In this document: piece by piece, positions 24,645-33,199 of the stretch
Layout of the letters: the number at the start of each line of letters is the position of its first letter
How positions within the stretch are numbered: the stretch's first letter is position 1
Source of the DNA: Flavobacterium agri
Lineage (GTDB): Bacteria; Bacteroidota; Bacteroidia; Flavobacteriales; Flavobacteriaceae
Length of the DNA stretch: 64,000 nucleotides
Assembly (NCBI RefSeq): GCF_013401995.1
Contig: NZ_JACBJI010000006.1
Coordinates: forward strand, 124,001-188,000
Reading direction: 5' to 3'
The notes under the pieces: generated by a model
What the model was told of the DNA's origin: nothing
Databases searched by the model: none
Seen by the model: only the letters and a program-made list of their open reading frames with translations
Made by a program: the position numbers and the translations under genes

Positions 24645-27497
24645 TTATTTCGACAAATACATCTTACGTCTCGAATACAACTCATAAAACTGGTCGTCTT
24701 TCAAGTCGTCTATGAACAAAATGCTTTCGCCTGTCGATTTCATTTCAGGCCCAAGCGCCTTGTTCACGCCGTGGAATTTCGAGAATGAGAATACCGGTTG
24801 CTTGATCGCGAATCCGTTGAGTTTCGGATTGAACGTGAAATCTTTGACCTTTTTCTCGCCGAGCATCACTTTCGTCGCATAGTTCACATACGGTTCTCCA
24901 TACGCTTTCGCGATAAACGGAACGGTCCTCGACGCGCGCGGGTTGGCTTCGATGATGTACACGATATCGTCCTTGATCGCGAATTGGATGTTGATGAGCC
25001 CGACGGTTTTGAGCGCCAATGCGATCTTCTTCGTATGGTCCTTGATTTGTTGCATCACGAATTCTCCAAGGTTAAACGGAGGCAACGTCGCGTTCGAATC
25101 GCCCGAGTGGATACCGCAAGGTTCGATATGTTCCATGATTCCGATGATGTACACATCTTCTCCGTCGCAGATCGCATCGGCTTCGGCTTCGATCGCACCG
25201 TCGAGATAATGATCGAGAAGCAATTTATTTCCTGGGATGTTCTTGAGCAAATCGATTACGTGCTCTTCGAGTTCCTGTTTGTTGATCACGATTTTCATGC
25301 CTTGTCCGCCAAGAACGTACGATGGACGCACCAAAAGCGGGAAGTCGAGCACATCGGCCAACTGCGATGCCTGTTCTGCCGATTCCGCAACCCCGAATTT
25401 CGGGAATGGGATGTGAAGCGATTCGAGCAATTCAGAGAAACGTCCGCGGTCTTCTGCCAAATCGAGCGCGTCGAAACTTGTACCGAGGATTTTTATGCCG
25501 TAGCGGTCGAGTTTTTCGGCGAGTTTCAATGCCGTCTGTCCGCCAAGCTGCACGATGACGCCTTCGGGTTTCTCATGTCGGATGATATCGTAAATGTGTT
25601 CCCAGAAAACCGGCTCGAAGTAGAGCTTATCTGCCGTGTCGAAATCGGTAGAAACCGTTTCGGGGTTACAGTTGATCATGATGGTTTCGTAACCGCATTC
25701 TTTCGCAGCCAAAACGCCGTGCACGCAAGAGTAATCGAACTCGATTCCTTGTCCGATGCGGTTCGGGCCTGAACCCAAAACCACGACTTTTTTCTTGTCG
25801 GTGACGATACTTTCGTTCGAAACGTAGGTCGTTCCGTCGGCTTTTTGGATTTCGGCCTCGAAAGTCGAATAGTAATATGGGGTTAGCGCCTTGAATTCGG
25901 CAGCGCACGTATCGACGAGTTTGTAGACGCGCTTTACGTTCATCTGCTCGCGCAAATTATATACTTGCGATTCGAGACAGCCCATCATATGTGCGATCTG
26001 ACGGTCGGCGAAACCTTTTTGCTTGGCCTCCAAAAGCAGTTCTTTCGGAAGGTTGTCTATTTTATAATTCGAGATTTCTTTCTCGAGAATGTACAATTCC
26101 TCGTATTGCTTGAGGAACCACATATCGATTTTTGTGATTTCGTGGATTCTCGACAACGGGATTCCCATCGCGATCGCATCGTAGATCACGAATACACGAT
26201 CCCAGCTTGCGAACGTCAATTTTTCTATGATCTGTTCGTAATTTTTGTAGCCTTTTCCGTCGGCGCCAAGACCGTTTCTTTTGATCTCGAGCGATTGGGT
26301 CGCTTTGTGAAGCGCTTCCTGGAACGAACGTCCGATGCCCATCACCTCGCCTACCGATTTCATCTGCAAGCCCAAAGTCCTGTCTGCACCTTCGAATTTG
26401 TCGAAGTTCCAACGCGGGATTTTTACGATCACGTAATCGAGCGTCGGTTCGAAAAGTGCCGATGTCGATTTGGTGATTTGGTTCTGGAGTTCGTCCAATG
26501 TATAACCAAGCGCGAGTTTCGATGCGATTTTTGCAATTGGATAACCCGTAGCTTTCGATGCCAATGCCGATGAACGCGATACGCGCGGGTTGATCTCGAT
26601 GGCGACTATGTCTTCTTTTTCGTCTGGAGAAACCGCGAACTGTACGTTACATCCGCCGGCAAAGTTTCCGATCGAACGCATCATTTTGATGGCCATGTCA
26701 CGCATTTTCTGGAAAGTCGCGTCACTTAACGTCATGGCCGGAGCGACCGTGATCGAATCTCCGGTGTGGATGCCCATCGGATCCATATTTTCGATGGAAC
26801 AGATGATCACGACGTTATCGTTTTTGTCGCGCAACAATTCCAATTCGTATTCTTTCCATCCGAAAAGTGCTTTGTCGATCAATACTTCGTGGATTGGCGA
26901 CGCTTCCAAACCTCTTGTCAAGAGTTCGTCGAAATCTTCTTTTTTGTGCACGAAAGCCGCGCCCGTTCCACCAAGCGTAAACGAAGGACGGATTACGAGC
27001 GGAAACCCGAATTCCTGTGCGATCTCTTTTCCTTTAAGGAACGAAGTTGCCGTTTTGGCCGGAGCCGCCGGGATTTCTATCTTTTCGAGCAACTGCTTGA
27101 ACTGCTCGCGGTCTTCTGTGATATTGATCGCGTTGATATCGACACCTATGAGTCTCACGCCGAAATCGTCCCAAATGCCTTTTTCTTCGGCTTCGAGGCA
27201 AAGGTTCAGAGCCGTTTGCCCTCCCATCGTGGGTAAAACCGCGTCGATTTGCGGATGTTCCTTAAGGATTTCGATGATTGATTTTGTGGTAAGCGGCTTG
27301 AGGTAGACGTGGTCAGCCATGCTCGGATCGGTCATGATCGTCGCCGGATTCGAGTTGATCAGGATGACCTCGATTCCTTCTTCGCGGATCGAACGAGCCG
27401 ATTGCGAACCAGCGTAATCGAATTCGCAAGCCTGTCCGATTACGATTGGGCCTGATCCTATAATGAGGACGGATTTGATGGAAGTGTCTTTTGGCAT
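24645..27497 (-). CDS. carB: Carbamoyl-phosphate synthase large subunit
   Basis: CarB, 950 residues, makes carbamoyl phosphate from glutamine-derived ammonia, bicarbonate and two ATP, for pyrimidines and arginine. Both ATP-grasp halves are intact: N-terminal half from KSVLIIGSGPIVIGQACEFDYAGSQ, with IEINPRVSRSSALASKATGYPIAK, and C-terminal half from KVVVLGSGPNRIGQGIEFDYS, with VYIIEANPRASRTVPF. The chain stops at SRRKMYLSK, directly after the second synthetase half. It thus lacks most of the about 120-residue MGS-like allosteric domain of the roughly 1070-residue E. coli enzyme. I recall this short form as normal in Flavobacteriia. carA is not in the window. Confidence 0.97.
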   Translation of the reverse strand: MPKDTSIKSVLIIGSGPIVIGQACEFDYAGSQSARSIREEGIEVILINSNPATIMTDPSMADHVYLKPLTTKSIIEILKEHPQIDAVLPTMGGQTALNLCLEAEEKGIWDDFGVRLIGVDINAINITEDREQFKQLLEKIEIPAAPAKTATSFLKGKEIAQEFGFPLVIRPSFTLGGTGAAFVHKKEDFDELLTRGLEASPIHEVLIDKALFGWKEYELELLRDKNDNVVIICSIENMDPMGIHTGDSITVAPAMTLSDATFQKMRDMAIKMMRSIGNFAGGCNVQFAVSPDEKEDIVAIEINPRVSRSSALASKATGYPIAKIASKLALGYTLDELQNQITKSTSALFEPTLDYVIVKIPRWNFDKFEGADRTLGLQMKSVGEVMGIGRSFQEALHKATQSLEIKRNGLGADGKGYKNYEQIIEKLTFASWDRVFVIYDAIAMGIPLSRIHEITKIDMWFLKQYEELYILEKEISNYKIDNLPKELLLEAKQKGFADRQIAHMMGCLESQVYNLREQMNVKRVYKLVDTCAAEFKALTPYYYSTFEAEIQKADGTTYVSNESIVTDKKKVVVLGSGPNRIGQGIEFDYSCVHGVLAAKECGYETIMINCNPETVSTDFDTADKLYFEPVFWEHIYDIIRHEKPEGVIVQLGGQTALKLAEKLDRYGIKILGTSFDALDLAEDRGRFSELLESLHIPFPKFGVAESAEQASQLADVLDFPLLVRPSYVLGGQGMKIVINKQELEEHVIDLLKNIPGNKLLLDHYLDGAIEAEADAICDGEDVYIIGIMEHIEPCGIHSGDSNATLPPFNLGEFVMQQIKDHTKKIALALKTVGLINIQFAIKDDIVYIIEANPRASRTVPFIAKAYGEPYVNYATKVMLGEKKVKDFTFNPKLNGFAIKQPVFSFSKFHGVNKALGPEMKSTGESILFIDDLKDDQFYELYSRRKMYLSK

Positions 27498-27551
27498 GTA
27501 GTTGTGTGTTGCGGGTTTGTGGATATGTCAGGACTTTCTTCTGGAACTTTG

Positions 27552-27696
27552 CCTAGCCCGGATGCAAGCGAAAAGCCTTTTGAAGTAAGCCATTTGATTT
27601 TTCGTGTCTGCGAAAGCGACCAACGGAAGCTCTTTGCAGACACAGAAAAATTTATGGATTTCAAGAAAGCTTGCAGCGGCAGCCGGATCAGCTCCT
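27552..27696 (+). repeat. Structured intergenic repeat, copy 1
   Basis: Runs from CCTAGCCCGGATGCAAGCG to GCAGCCGGATCAGCTCCT. It shares with copy 2 (45171-45317) the same ends, the exact 15-mer GCGACCAACGGAAGC (27616-27630) and a central hairpin (GTGTCTGC near 27605 with GCAGACAC near 27636). Here it is read on the plus strand, antisense to the flanking carB and rpmH, and is not just upstream of a start codon. It could be a dispersed repeat or a structured RNA. Confidence 0.65.
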
Positions 27697-27762
27697 GAAA
27701 ATGGTCATATTCTTTAGAACGTCCCTTGTTTTTGAAGACTTTTCAATACTTCGCGACAAGGT

Positions 27763-27797
27763 ATAAAAAAAGGCGCAACCTCTAAAAGTAACGCCTT
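27763..27797 (-). terminator. Rho-independent terminator of rpmH
   Basis: AAGGCG (27770-27775) and CGCCTT (27792-27797) form the stem base, with an A-run at 27764-27771 that is a T-run in the minus transcript. Confidence 0.65.
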
Positions 27798-27816
27798 CTT
27801 TAATGTTTTTTGCACA

Positions 27817-27978
27817 TTATTTCTTGTGTCTTGGCTCAGAAGAAACGGTCAATTTGTGACGTCCTTTGGCACGACGACGGGCAAGTACCTTTCTACCATT
27901 GGCAGAGGCCATTCTTTCCATGAAACCGTGCTTGTTTCTTCTTTTTCTCTTTGATGGTTGAAATGTTCTTTTGCTCAT
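27817..27978 (-). CDS. rpmH: 50S ribosomal protein L34
   Basis: A 53-residue, very basic protein: starts [20 protein letters not shown], continues through a [18 protein letters not shown] segment, and ends SEPRHKK. This is the standard bL34 sequence, slightly longer at the C-terminus than in E. coli (46 residues), as usual in Bacteroidota. bL34 is a small rRNA-binding protein of the large subunit. It has its own strong promoter (28053-28082) and terminator. No rnpA lies beside it, consistent with the scattered arrangement in this phylum. Confidence 0.97.
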   Translation of the reverse strand: MSKRTFQPSKRKRRNKHGFMERMASANGRKVLARRRAKGRHKLTVSSEPRHKK

Positions 27979-28052
27979 CGCTTAACTATCTTTAAATGTC
28001 GTGAATAACTATCGGATTGTGCGGTAGTGATTACGTGTTTCAAAACCGAGTG

Positions 28053-28082
28053 CAAATATAGGCAGTTTTTCTTTTTTCGCAA
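28053..28082 (-). promoter_or_regulatory. rpmH promoter, consensus match
   Basis: On the minus strand TTG (28082-28080), 19 bases, then TATATTTG (28060-28053). Both elements and spacing fit the Bacteroidetes sigma-A consensus. The leader to the rpmH start is 74 bases. Confidence 0.8.
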
Positions 28083-28293
28083 GTGGAATTTGAAAAAATA
28101 TTTTCTAAGCTGGAATGTGTCGTTTCGATTATGCTTTTTCTGATGCGACTTCGTGCCCACCCAAGCAAATTTATCGATTCCAAAACTTGCATCATTACAG
28201 ATTTTCCGCATCAAATGTTAAACCGCAAACAATACGAACTGCCATCAAACGCCACAAGTGTAAATTTGGACACGGCATAAAGCTTAAAGCCTA

Positions 28294-28322
28294 TTGCTTA
28301 ACGCCAAAAAAACCTATCTTTG
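28294..28322 (+). promoter_or_regulatory. Promoter of the TPR membrane protein gene
   Basis: TTG (28294-28296), 18 bases, TATCTTTG (28315-28322), 19 bases before the ATG at 28342. Confidence 0.7.
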
Positions 28323-28341
28323 CCGCGCTAAAAAACACATC

Positions 28342-28857
28342 ATGTTCAATAAAAATATAAAGATCGGTATCGCCGTCGTGATTTTCGCGGTTGCGATCTG
28401 GCAGTTTACCGAAGGCAACATCGGGAACGGGATTTTCCTGATCATCCTTACCGCATTGCCGATTTTCCTTTACTTCAAGAACGAATTCATCTTATTGGCT
28501 TTCCTTAAATTGAGGAAACAGGATTTCGCGGGCGCACAGAAATGGCTTGCACACATCAAGAATCCCGAAACGGCTTTGGTGACCAAACAAAAAGGATATT
28601 ACAATTACCTGCAAGGCATCATGCTGTCTCAAACCAACCTCAATCAAGCCGAGAAATATTTCAAGAAAGCGGTAGAATACGGACTTTCGATGGATATGGA
28701 CATGGCCGTAGTGAAATTGCAACTGGCCGGGATCGCAGCAGGAAGACGTCGCAAGATCGAAGCCCAGAACCTGTTGGCAGAAGCCAAGAAACTCGACAAG
28801 CACAATATGCTAAAAGACCAGATCGCGATGCTAAAAGAGCAATTGAAGCGCATCTGA
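28342..28857 (+). CDS. TPR-like inner-membrane protein, DUF2892-like N-terminus
   Basis: A 171-residue protein. The start at 28342 is preferred over one 16 codons upstream because the promoter -7 box (28315-28322) would lie inside the longer frame. Two hydrophobic helices (about 6-21 and 24-45) form a membrane hairpin, followed by a cytoplasmic helical region (about 55-171) with TPR character (GYYNYLQGIMLSQTNLNQAEKYFKKAVEYG). It is found widely in Flavobacteriia as a conserved protein of unknown role. It is monocistronic, with its own terminator. Confidence 0.8.
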   Translation: MFNKNIKIGIAVVIFAVAIWQFTEGNIGNGIFLIILTALPIFLYFKNEFILLAFLKLRKQDFAGAQKWLAHIKNPETALVTKQKGYYNYLQGIMLSQTNLNQAEKYFKKAVEYGLSMDMDMAVVKLQLAGIAAGRRRKIEAQNLLAEAKKLDKHNMLKDQIAMLKEQLKRI

Positions 28858-28882
28858 TTTACCGACATAATTATATTGAGGG

Positions 28883-28908
28883 CCCGTTCAATTTGGACGG
28901 GTTTTTTA
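28883..28908 (+). terminator. Rho-independent terminator
   Basis: CCCGTTC (28883-28889) pairs with GGACGGG (28895-28901) with one G-U, followed by TTTTTT. Confidence 0.75.
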
Positions 28909-28992
28909 TTTCGCACCATTTCTTCATAATAAAAAAACACATCCGAAATGAAAAATTAATAGACAAAACCAAACATTGTTAACAACTTTTTC

Positions 28993-29000
28993 TAACTTTG
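28993..29000 (+). promoter_or_regulatory. Candidate -7 element for the TlpA-like gene
   Basis: TAACTTTG matches TAnnTTTG, 23 bases before the first ATG at 29024. TTG at 28976 is closer (14 bases) than usual for a -33. Confidence 0.45.
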
Positions 29001-29023
29001 ATTAGTATTAATCTTAAAAATGA

Positions 29024-29731
29024 ATGTTTATGAGATTAATTTTACTTTTCTTCCTTATCGTTTTCGCGCCCCAATCGGCAATAAGCCAGGAAAAAACCAT
29101 TCTCTTTTCGGACGCGATAAAATCGAACATCAAGAAATACAACAAAGAATCCGACAAGGTCTACCAAAACGGTGACATCGAAAAAGGCCAGGCACTTTTC
29201 GATTCTTTGGTGAAAAATCATCTTGTAGGTTCTAAATTCGATGATTACACGTTTAAAAGCGTCAACAGCAAAAAGGTCAAGCTCAGCAAAATCGGGAAAC
29301 CGACGTTTATCATCACCTATTCTTCGTGGTGCGTGATCAACAAAGGCGAAATCGCGGCTTTGAACAAACTTGCGCGTAATTACAACGATTCGATCCAGTT
29401 CATCGTCGTATTTTGGGATACGAAACAGAACATGAAAAAAATCGGGCGCCAATTCAACGGAAAGATCAAAGTGTGTTACGCGAACGAATCGTACAAGAAC
29501 GATGCGACGGCCGTTTCTACGTTAAAGCACACGCTCGGTTTTCCGACCTCTTACTTTTTGAACAGCGATATGGAAGTAGTCGACATCAAAAGAGGCGGTA
29601 TCGCGATTCCGCCGCGCACGCCATCGCGAAAAGCCATGGAAATGAATTATGCGTTGTTCGACGAACGCCTTACGGATTTCATGCAGAAAAAAGATCAGAT
29701 GCACCAACTTGCGGTGCTTAGTCAGGATTAA
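29024..29731 (+). CDS. TlpA/thioredoxin-like exported protein with incomplete active site
   Basis: A 235-residue protein with signal peptide (about 1-21) and a thioredoxin fold of the TlpA/AhpC-TSA type (about 65-215). The active-site position reads S-W-C-V-I-N (Trp102, Cys103, Asn106), so the second Cys of WCxxC is missing. The cis-Pro loop (GFPTSYF) is present. A single Cys could work as a peroxiredoxin-like or mixed-disulphide site, but not as a normal dithiol oxidoreductase. A second ATG at 29030 gives nearly the same signal. Its stop lies 29 bases from the convergent TauE gene. Partner unknown. Confidence 0.82.
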   Translation: MFMRLILLFFLIVFAPQSAISQEKTILFSDAIKSNIKKYNKESDKVYQNGDIEKGQALFDSLVKNHLVGSKFDDYTFKSVNSKKVKLSKIGKPTFIITYSSWCVINKGEIAALNKLARNYNDSIQFIVVFWDTKQNMKKIGRQFNGKIKVCYANESYKNDATAVSTLKHTLGFPTSYFLNSDMEVVDIKRGGIAIPPRTPSRKAMEMNYALFDERLTDFMQKKDQMHQLAVLSQD

Positions 29732-29760
29732 GCACTTTCATTACATCCGGCAAAATCACT

Positions 29761-30588
29761 TCACAAGCTTCCGACGAGAATTCGGACACCAACGAGCACA
29801 AGGCAAATCGCAAGCGCGCGAATGATCGACTTCCCGTGAATTTTATGCGAAAGGATGGCTCCGACCTGCGCTCCGGGAATGATACCTATGACCAAGCCCA
29901 ATACGAGATGCTGCACTTGCGCATCGCCATATGTTCCTTCGAAAAAATGTGTCGCAACGGTAGCCGACGCCATAATTGCAAGGATAAAATGTGAAGTCGC
30001 CGTTGCGATATGCACCGGAAAGCGCAACCATTCGACCATAGCGGGAACATGTATGATGCCGCCACCGATTCCCATGATCGGCGACAGATAACCGACGACG
30101 ACACTTAAGAACGTGCCTTTACGCAAATCGTAGCTGTATTCGTGGGTTTCTCCCGAACGGTCCGTGAGTTTTTGATGAACCCAACCTTTGTGTTCGAGCA
30201 CGACCTTGCTTTGCGGCTTGCCTTTTCCGCCTTTGATGAACAGGAAAATAGCAAGTGATACGAGAATGATGCTGAATGCGATGTCGAAAGTGCCACGCGG
30301 AATGATTTTCGTCGTCCAAACGCCAAGTATCGAGCCCGGAATCGTACAAACGGCAAAAATCAATCCTGCCTTGTAGTCGACGCGTTTGTTGTACATGTAA
30401 GCCGACGTGCCCGAAATGGAATTGGCCGCCACGACCGCCATCGAAATCGCGGTTATCGTTTCCGGATCGAGTTCGGGATGGAAAATAAGCAGCAAAGGCA
30501 CGAGAATAAAGCCTCCGCCCGCACCTATCAAAGTCCCGACGGTACCGATCGTGAATCCGATCGCGATAAGCAGCCAGAAATTATCCAT
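29761..30588 (-). CDS. TauE/SafE family sulfite/anion exporter
   Basis: A 275-residue inner-membrane protein with about eight hydrophobic segments and the two family motifs GTLIGAGGGFILVPLLL and GYLSPIMGIGGGIIHVPAMV. The start is taken at 30588 (MDNFWLL), because it overlaps the transglycosylase stop as TGATG and precedes the first membrane helix. An in-frame Met at 30663 would fall inside that gene. The family exports sulfite, sulfonates or related anions by proton-coupled transport, and substrate is not readable. It is third in an operon with an alpha/beta hydrolase and a lytic transglycosylase. Confidence 0.9.
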   Translation of the reverse strand: MDNFWLLIAIGFTIGTVGTLIGAGGGFILVPLLLIFHPELDPETITAISMAVVAANSISGTSAYMYNKRVDYKAGLIFAVCTIPGSILGVWTTKIIPRGTFDIAFSIILVSLAIFLFIKGGKGKPQSKVVLEHKGWVHQKLTDRSGETHEYSYDLRKGTFLSVVVGYLSPIMGIGGGIIHVPAMVEWLRFPVHIATATSHFILAIMASATVATHFFEGTYGDAQVQHLVLGLVIGIIPGAQVGAILSHKIHGKSIIRALAICLVLVGVRILVGSL

Positions 30589-31481
30589 CAATAGCCGCTT
30601 GTCGGAATGTCGATCACGTATTTCTTGCGCGCTACGTTGGTGAGTTTGCGGTCGCGCAACCACGGGTTGTGGATTTTGAGGATTTTATAATTGATACCTT
30701 GACCGTTTGCGAACGCGGCCAAATCATCTATCGTAGAATCGACCTCGACCTTGCGTACCGGCAACAACGGATACGTTTCTTCGGGCGCTACCGTAAAACC
30801 ATACATCGCGGGATTCTTCATGATTTCCTTGAGCGCGATGATCCTGAAAACGTAACGCGCGGTCTCGTCGGTCAAAAGAAGGTCGTAATAATTCGATACT
30901 TTTTGGAAGTCGATCTGTTTGTTCACACCCGAAATCCCACCGTTGTAAGAAGCGGCGGCAAGCGTCCAGCTTCCTAGGCGCGCTTTGGCGTCGATCAGGT
31001 ATTTGCAGGCCGCTTCGGTCGATTTCTCGAGGTTGTAGCGTTCGTCTACGATATCGTTCACTTCCATTCCGCGCTCTTTTGCCGTGGCCGGCATGAATTG
31101 CCAAACGCCTCGTGCACCGGCTGGAGAAACGGCATTCACCAATCCGCTTTCGATTACCGCCAAATATTTAAAATCGTCGGGAACACCATATTTAGCCAAG
31201 ATCGGTTCGATTACGGGAAAGGCACGGTTGGCACGTTTGATGATGATCAGCGTAGTCGCATCGAGGTTGGCGTTGACCAAAAGCTCGCGGTCAAAGCGTT
31301 CGCGCACATCCGAAATCTGCAAAGGAACGGCTTCACCGCAAAAATCGGCCTGACTCGGAAAATACATTTTGGTATTCTCGTGAAGCAGTTCTTTTTTGGT
31401 GTCTGTCGAGACGCCGTATATCAGGAAACTGCTCACCAAAATGGCGGCGGCTATAAACGTAAGCTTGTTGATCGAATTCAT
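30588..31481 (-). CDS. Lytic transglycosylase (SLT domain, MltD-like)
   Basis: A 297-residue exported murein lyase. Start at 31481 (MNSINKLTF) because a signal/anchor helix (about 6-24) follows directly. The SLT domain (about 85-225) carries catalytic Glu111 in AVIESGLVNAVSPAGARGVWQFMPATA and the later AAASYNGG motif. It cleaves MurNAc-GlcNAc bonds to 1,6-anhydro products in the periplasm. The C-terminal part (RKKYVIDIP) resembles the start of a LysM-like segment but is too short to be certain. TauE overlaps its stop by one base; the hydrolase lies 47 bases upstream. Confidence 0.92.
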   Translation of the reverse strand: MNSINKLTFIAAAILVSSFLIYGVSTDTKKELLHENTKMYFPSQADFCGEAVPLQISDVRERFDRELLVNANLDATTLIIIKRANRAFPVIEPILAKYGVPDDFKYLAVIESGLVNAVSPAGARGVWQFMPATAKERGMEVNDIVDERYNLEKSTEAACKYLIDAKARLGSWTLAAASYNGGISGVNKQIDFQKVSNYYDLLLTDETARYVFRIIALKEIMKNPAMYGFTVAPEETYPLLPVRKVEVDSTIDDLAAFANGQGINYKILKIHNPWLRDRKLTNVARKKYVIDIPTSGY

Positions 31482-31528
31482 GGGAGTATTTTTTGGAAGT
31501 ACGGTAAAACTACGAAAATCGGACCGAA

Positions 31529-32194
31529 TCATTTTGTCTCGAGGATAATTTTGGGAAGGTTTTCGTTAAGCCATTTGTATTTGTTCAAAATCATGATGTG
31601 CGTGCCGCCTTTCACGGGAATGAATTCGCTCGTGATATATTTCGCGGGAAAAACCTCGTCGGAATCGCCATGGATGTGGATGACTTTTTGATCGGGAACC
31701 GAACGCTTCCAAAGAATAATTTGCTCGAGCGCCCAATCGAGATACAGCTTGTCGCGCATCGCAAGGAATTTTTCGTACAGTTTGAAGCGTTGGCGGAATT
31801 TGCTTCCGAAAGGCAACTTTTCGAATTTCTCGAAATTTTCGGCCAGATGCGTCGGAAAAATCTTATAGAGTTTGGTGTATTTGGCCATTTTCATGCGACG
31901 CGGAAATTCGGCATTGCATTTCACACTCGAAATGATGATGACCTTTTCGGGATTTGTGAATTGCGCCATTTCCTGCACCAAAACGCCTCCGAACGAAACC
32001 CCAAGCAATACGGCTTTCTCGTGTTTCACGTTCATTGCCATGCGCTTGGCGTAATCGGTGAGCGATTCTGCGGGCAACGGCAGCGTCCATTCGAGCATGT
32101 GTGTCTCGAATTGCTCATCCGGTAAATGGATGCGTTCGAAAATCTCGGGACTCGCGGCGAGCCCAGGCATAAAATATACGGGAATTTTCCTCAT
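31529..32194 (-). CDS. Alpha/beta hydrolase
   Basis: A 221-residue cytosolic alpha/beta-hydrolase. Nucleophile elbow G-V-S67-F-G-G, acid at Asp177 or Asp179 (HIHGDSDEVFP) and His199 (GGTHIMIL) complete the triad. The lid between about residues 95 and 165 is helical and basic. Substrate is unknown. It is the first gene of the hydrolase, transglycosylase and TauE operon, so a link to envelope turnover is possible but not proven. Confidence 0.85.
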   Translation of the reverse strand: MRKIPVYFMPGLAASPEIFERIHLPDEQFETHMLEWTLPLPAESLTDYAKRMAMNVKHEKAVLLGVSFGGVLVQEMAQFTNPEKVIIISSVKCNAEFPRRMKMAKYTKLYKIFPTHLAENFEKFEKLPFGSKFRQRFKLYEKFLAMRDKLYLDWALEQIILWKRSVPDQKVIHIHGDSDEVFPAKYITSEFIPVKGGTHIMILNKYKWLNENLPKIILETK

Positions 32195-32431
32195 AAATGT
32201 TTAACGGATTTCTAACAGGCAAAACCCGATAAAATCGCGAAATTTGTATAAAAATAACGCGTTTTTAGTCTGAACGCAATGAGGTGTTACTTATTTTATC
32301 ACCAAATTATGATTGCTGAATCGGACATGGCGAAAGGTGACATGGAAAGGTGATGAGTTAATGTGAGTCGTCCAATGTCGGCACCATATGCCTCAAATTT
32401 TGATCGTGCAAGCACCAATGACAATTCGACT

Positions 32432-32716
32432 ATGGAAATAAAGGACAATACTTTTCAAAGACAGTTCGAGGCATCGACCGATGGAAAACTCGTAACCGTA
32501 GAATATTCGCATCAGGAACGCAAGATTTTCCTCACGCGTATCGTCACGCCCGAAGGTTTCGACAACGAGGATTTCATCAACGCCATGCTTACCCAAATAC
32601 TCGAAGAAGCATGCGATAAAAAATTTAAAGTAGTTCCGACGTTCCCGAAAATCGCGGCCTTCTTCCGTAAGAACCCCAAGTACAAGGAGTTGTTGCCACC
32701 TGGAATAAAAATTTGA
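32432..32716 (+). CDS. NATD1/YjdJ-like small GNAT protein
   Basis: A 94-residue protein from the ATG at 32432; the in-frame ATG at 32363 would add an unlike, low-complexity lead. The sequence follows the NATD1/YjdJ subgroup of Gcn5-related N-acetyltransferases: a first strand block VTVEYSHQERKIFLTRIVTPEGF, a helix AMLTQILEEACDKKF and the closing V-V-P-T-F-P-K-I-A-A-F-F-R-K-N-P-K-Y-K-E-L. These minimal GNATs bind CoA, but a physiological acceptor is not established. Monocistronic. Confidence 0.85.
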   Translation: MEIKDNTFQRQFEASTDGKLVTVEYSHQERKIFLTRIVTPEGFDNEDFINAMLTQILEEACDKKFKVVPTFPKIAAFFRKNPKYKELLPPGIKI

Positions 32717-32821
32717 TGTCCGATCAAGGGCGTTTTTATTGCCCAAAATAGAGTAATAATTTTCTCATATCTTGCGTTTGTACAAATCTACTCAATCTGT
32801 CAAACCTTGTAAGCTAGGCTT

Positions 32822-33163
32822 ATGATATCAAACGAACTCCGCGAACAAGTCGTCGAATTCTTCGAAAGTATCCAGAAATACTATGGTGACCTTACGGAAA
32901 TTACAGAAGGCCTGTATTCTCACGGCGACACGTTCGACGCCAATCTTACGACGTGGAACTTATCGGAATTCACGCTGATCCGTTCGGCTTATCGCAACAG
33001 CGGCGCGCGATTGATGATGGAAGGCGAAAAAATGTATTATGAGATTTCGGCCGAAAGACTTGTGGATTTTAAGCATCCGGGTCGACATGTGTACGAATTC
33101 GTCGAATTGTATGGATTGAATGTGTATCGGATAACGAAGGTGAGATTTCACTCGAAGTATTGA
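32822..33163 (+). CDS. Hypothetical protein, about 113 residues
   Basis: I do not recognise this protein. It is cytosolic, acidic at the N-terminus (helical EQVVEFFESIQKYYGDL) and then likely alpha/beta. Codon use resembles the neighbours, which supports a real gene. It stands between the NATD1-like gene and a low-G+C orphan on the opposite strand. Confidence 0.55.
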   Translation: MISNELREQVVEFFESIQKYYGDLTEITEGLYSHGDTFDANLTTWNLSEFTLIRSAYRNSGARLMMEGEKMYYEISAERLVDFKHPGRHVYEFVELYGLNVYRITKVRFHSKY

Positions 33164-33199
33164 TCGTTTTTTTGACATTGGCTTTCACATGTCCGGAAA

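Larger units (their letters stand above)
27498..27816. other. Gene-free region between carB and rpmH
   Basis: A 319-base stretch with no convincing gene. It holds the rpmH terminator (27763-27797) and one copy of the structured repeat (27552-27696). About 55 bases before carB carry no recognisable -7 box. Confidence 0.7.
27979..28341. other. Gene-free region between rpmH and the TPR membrane protein
   Basis: A 363-base divergent intergenic region. It contains the rpmH promoter (minus) and the promoter of the 28342 gene (plus). The 28083-28280 stretch is open in one frame but has no coding character. A short AAAGCTTAAAGCC-type motif lies at 28277-28291. Confidence 0.6.

Noticed and set aside
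28083-28280. 65-codon plus-strand open frame between rpmH and the TPR gene
   Set aside because: Overlaps the rpmH promoter, has no conserved features and no promoter of its own.
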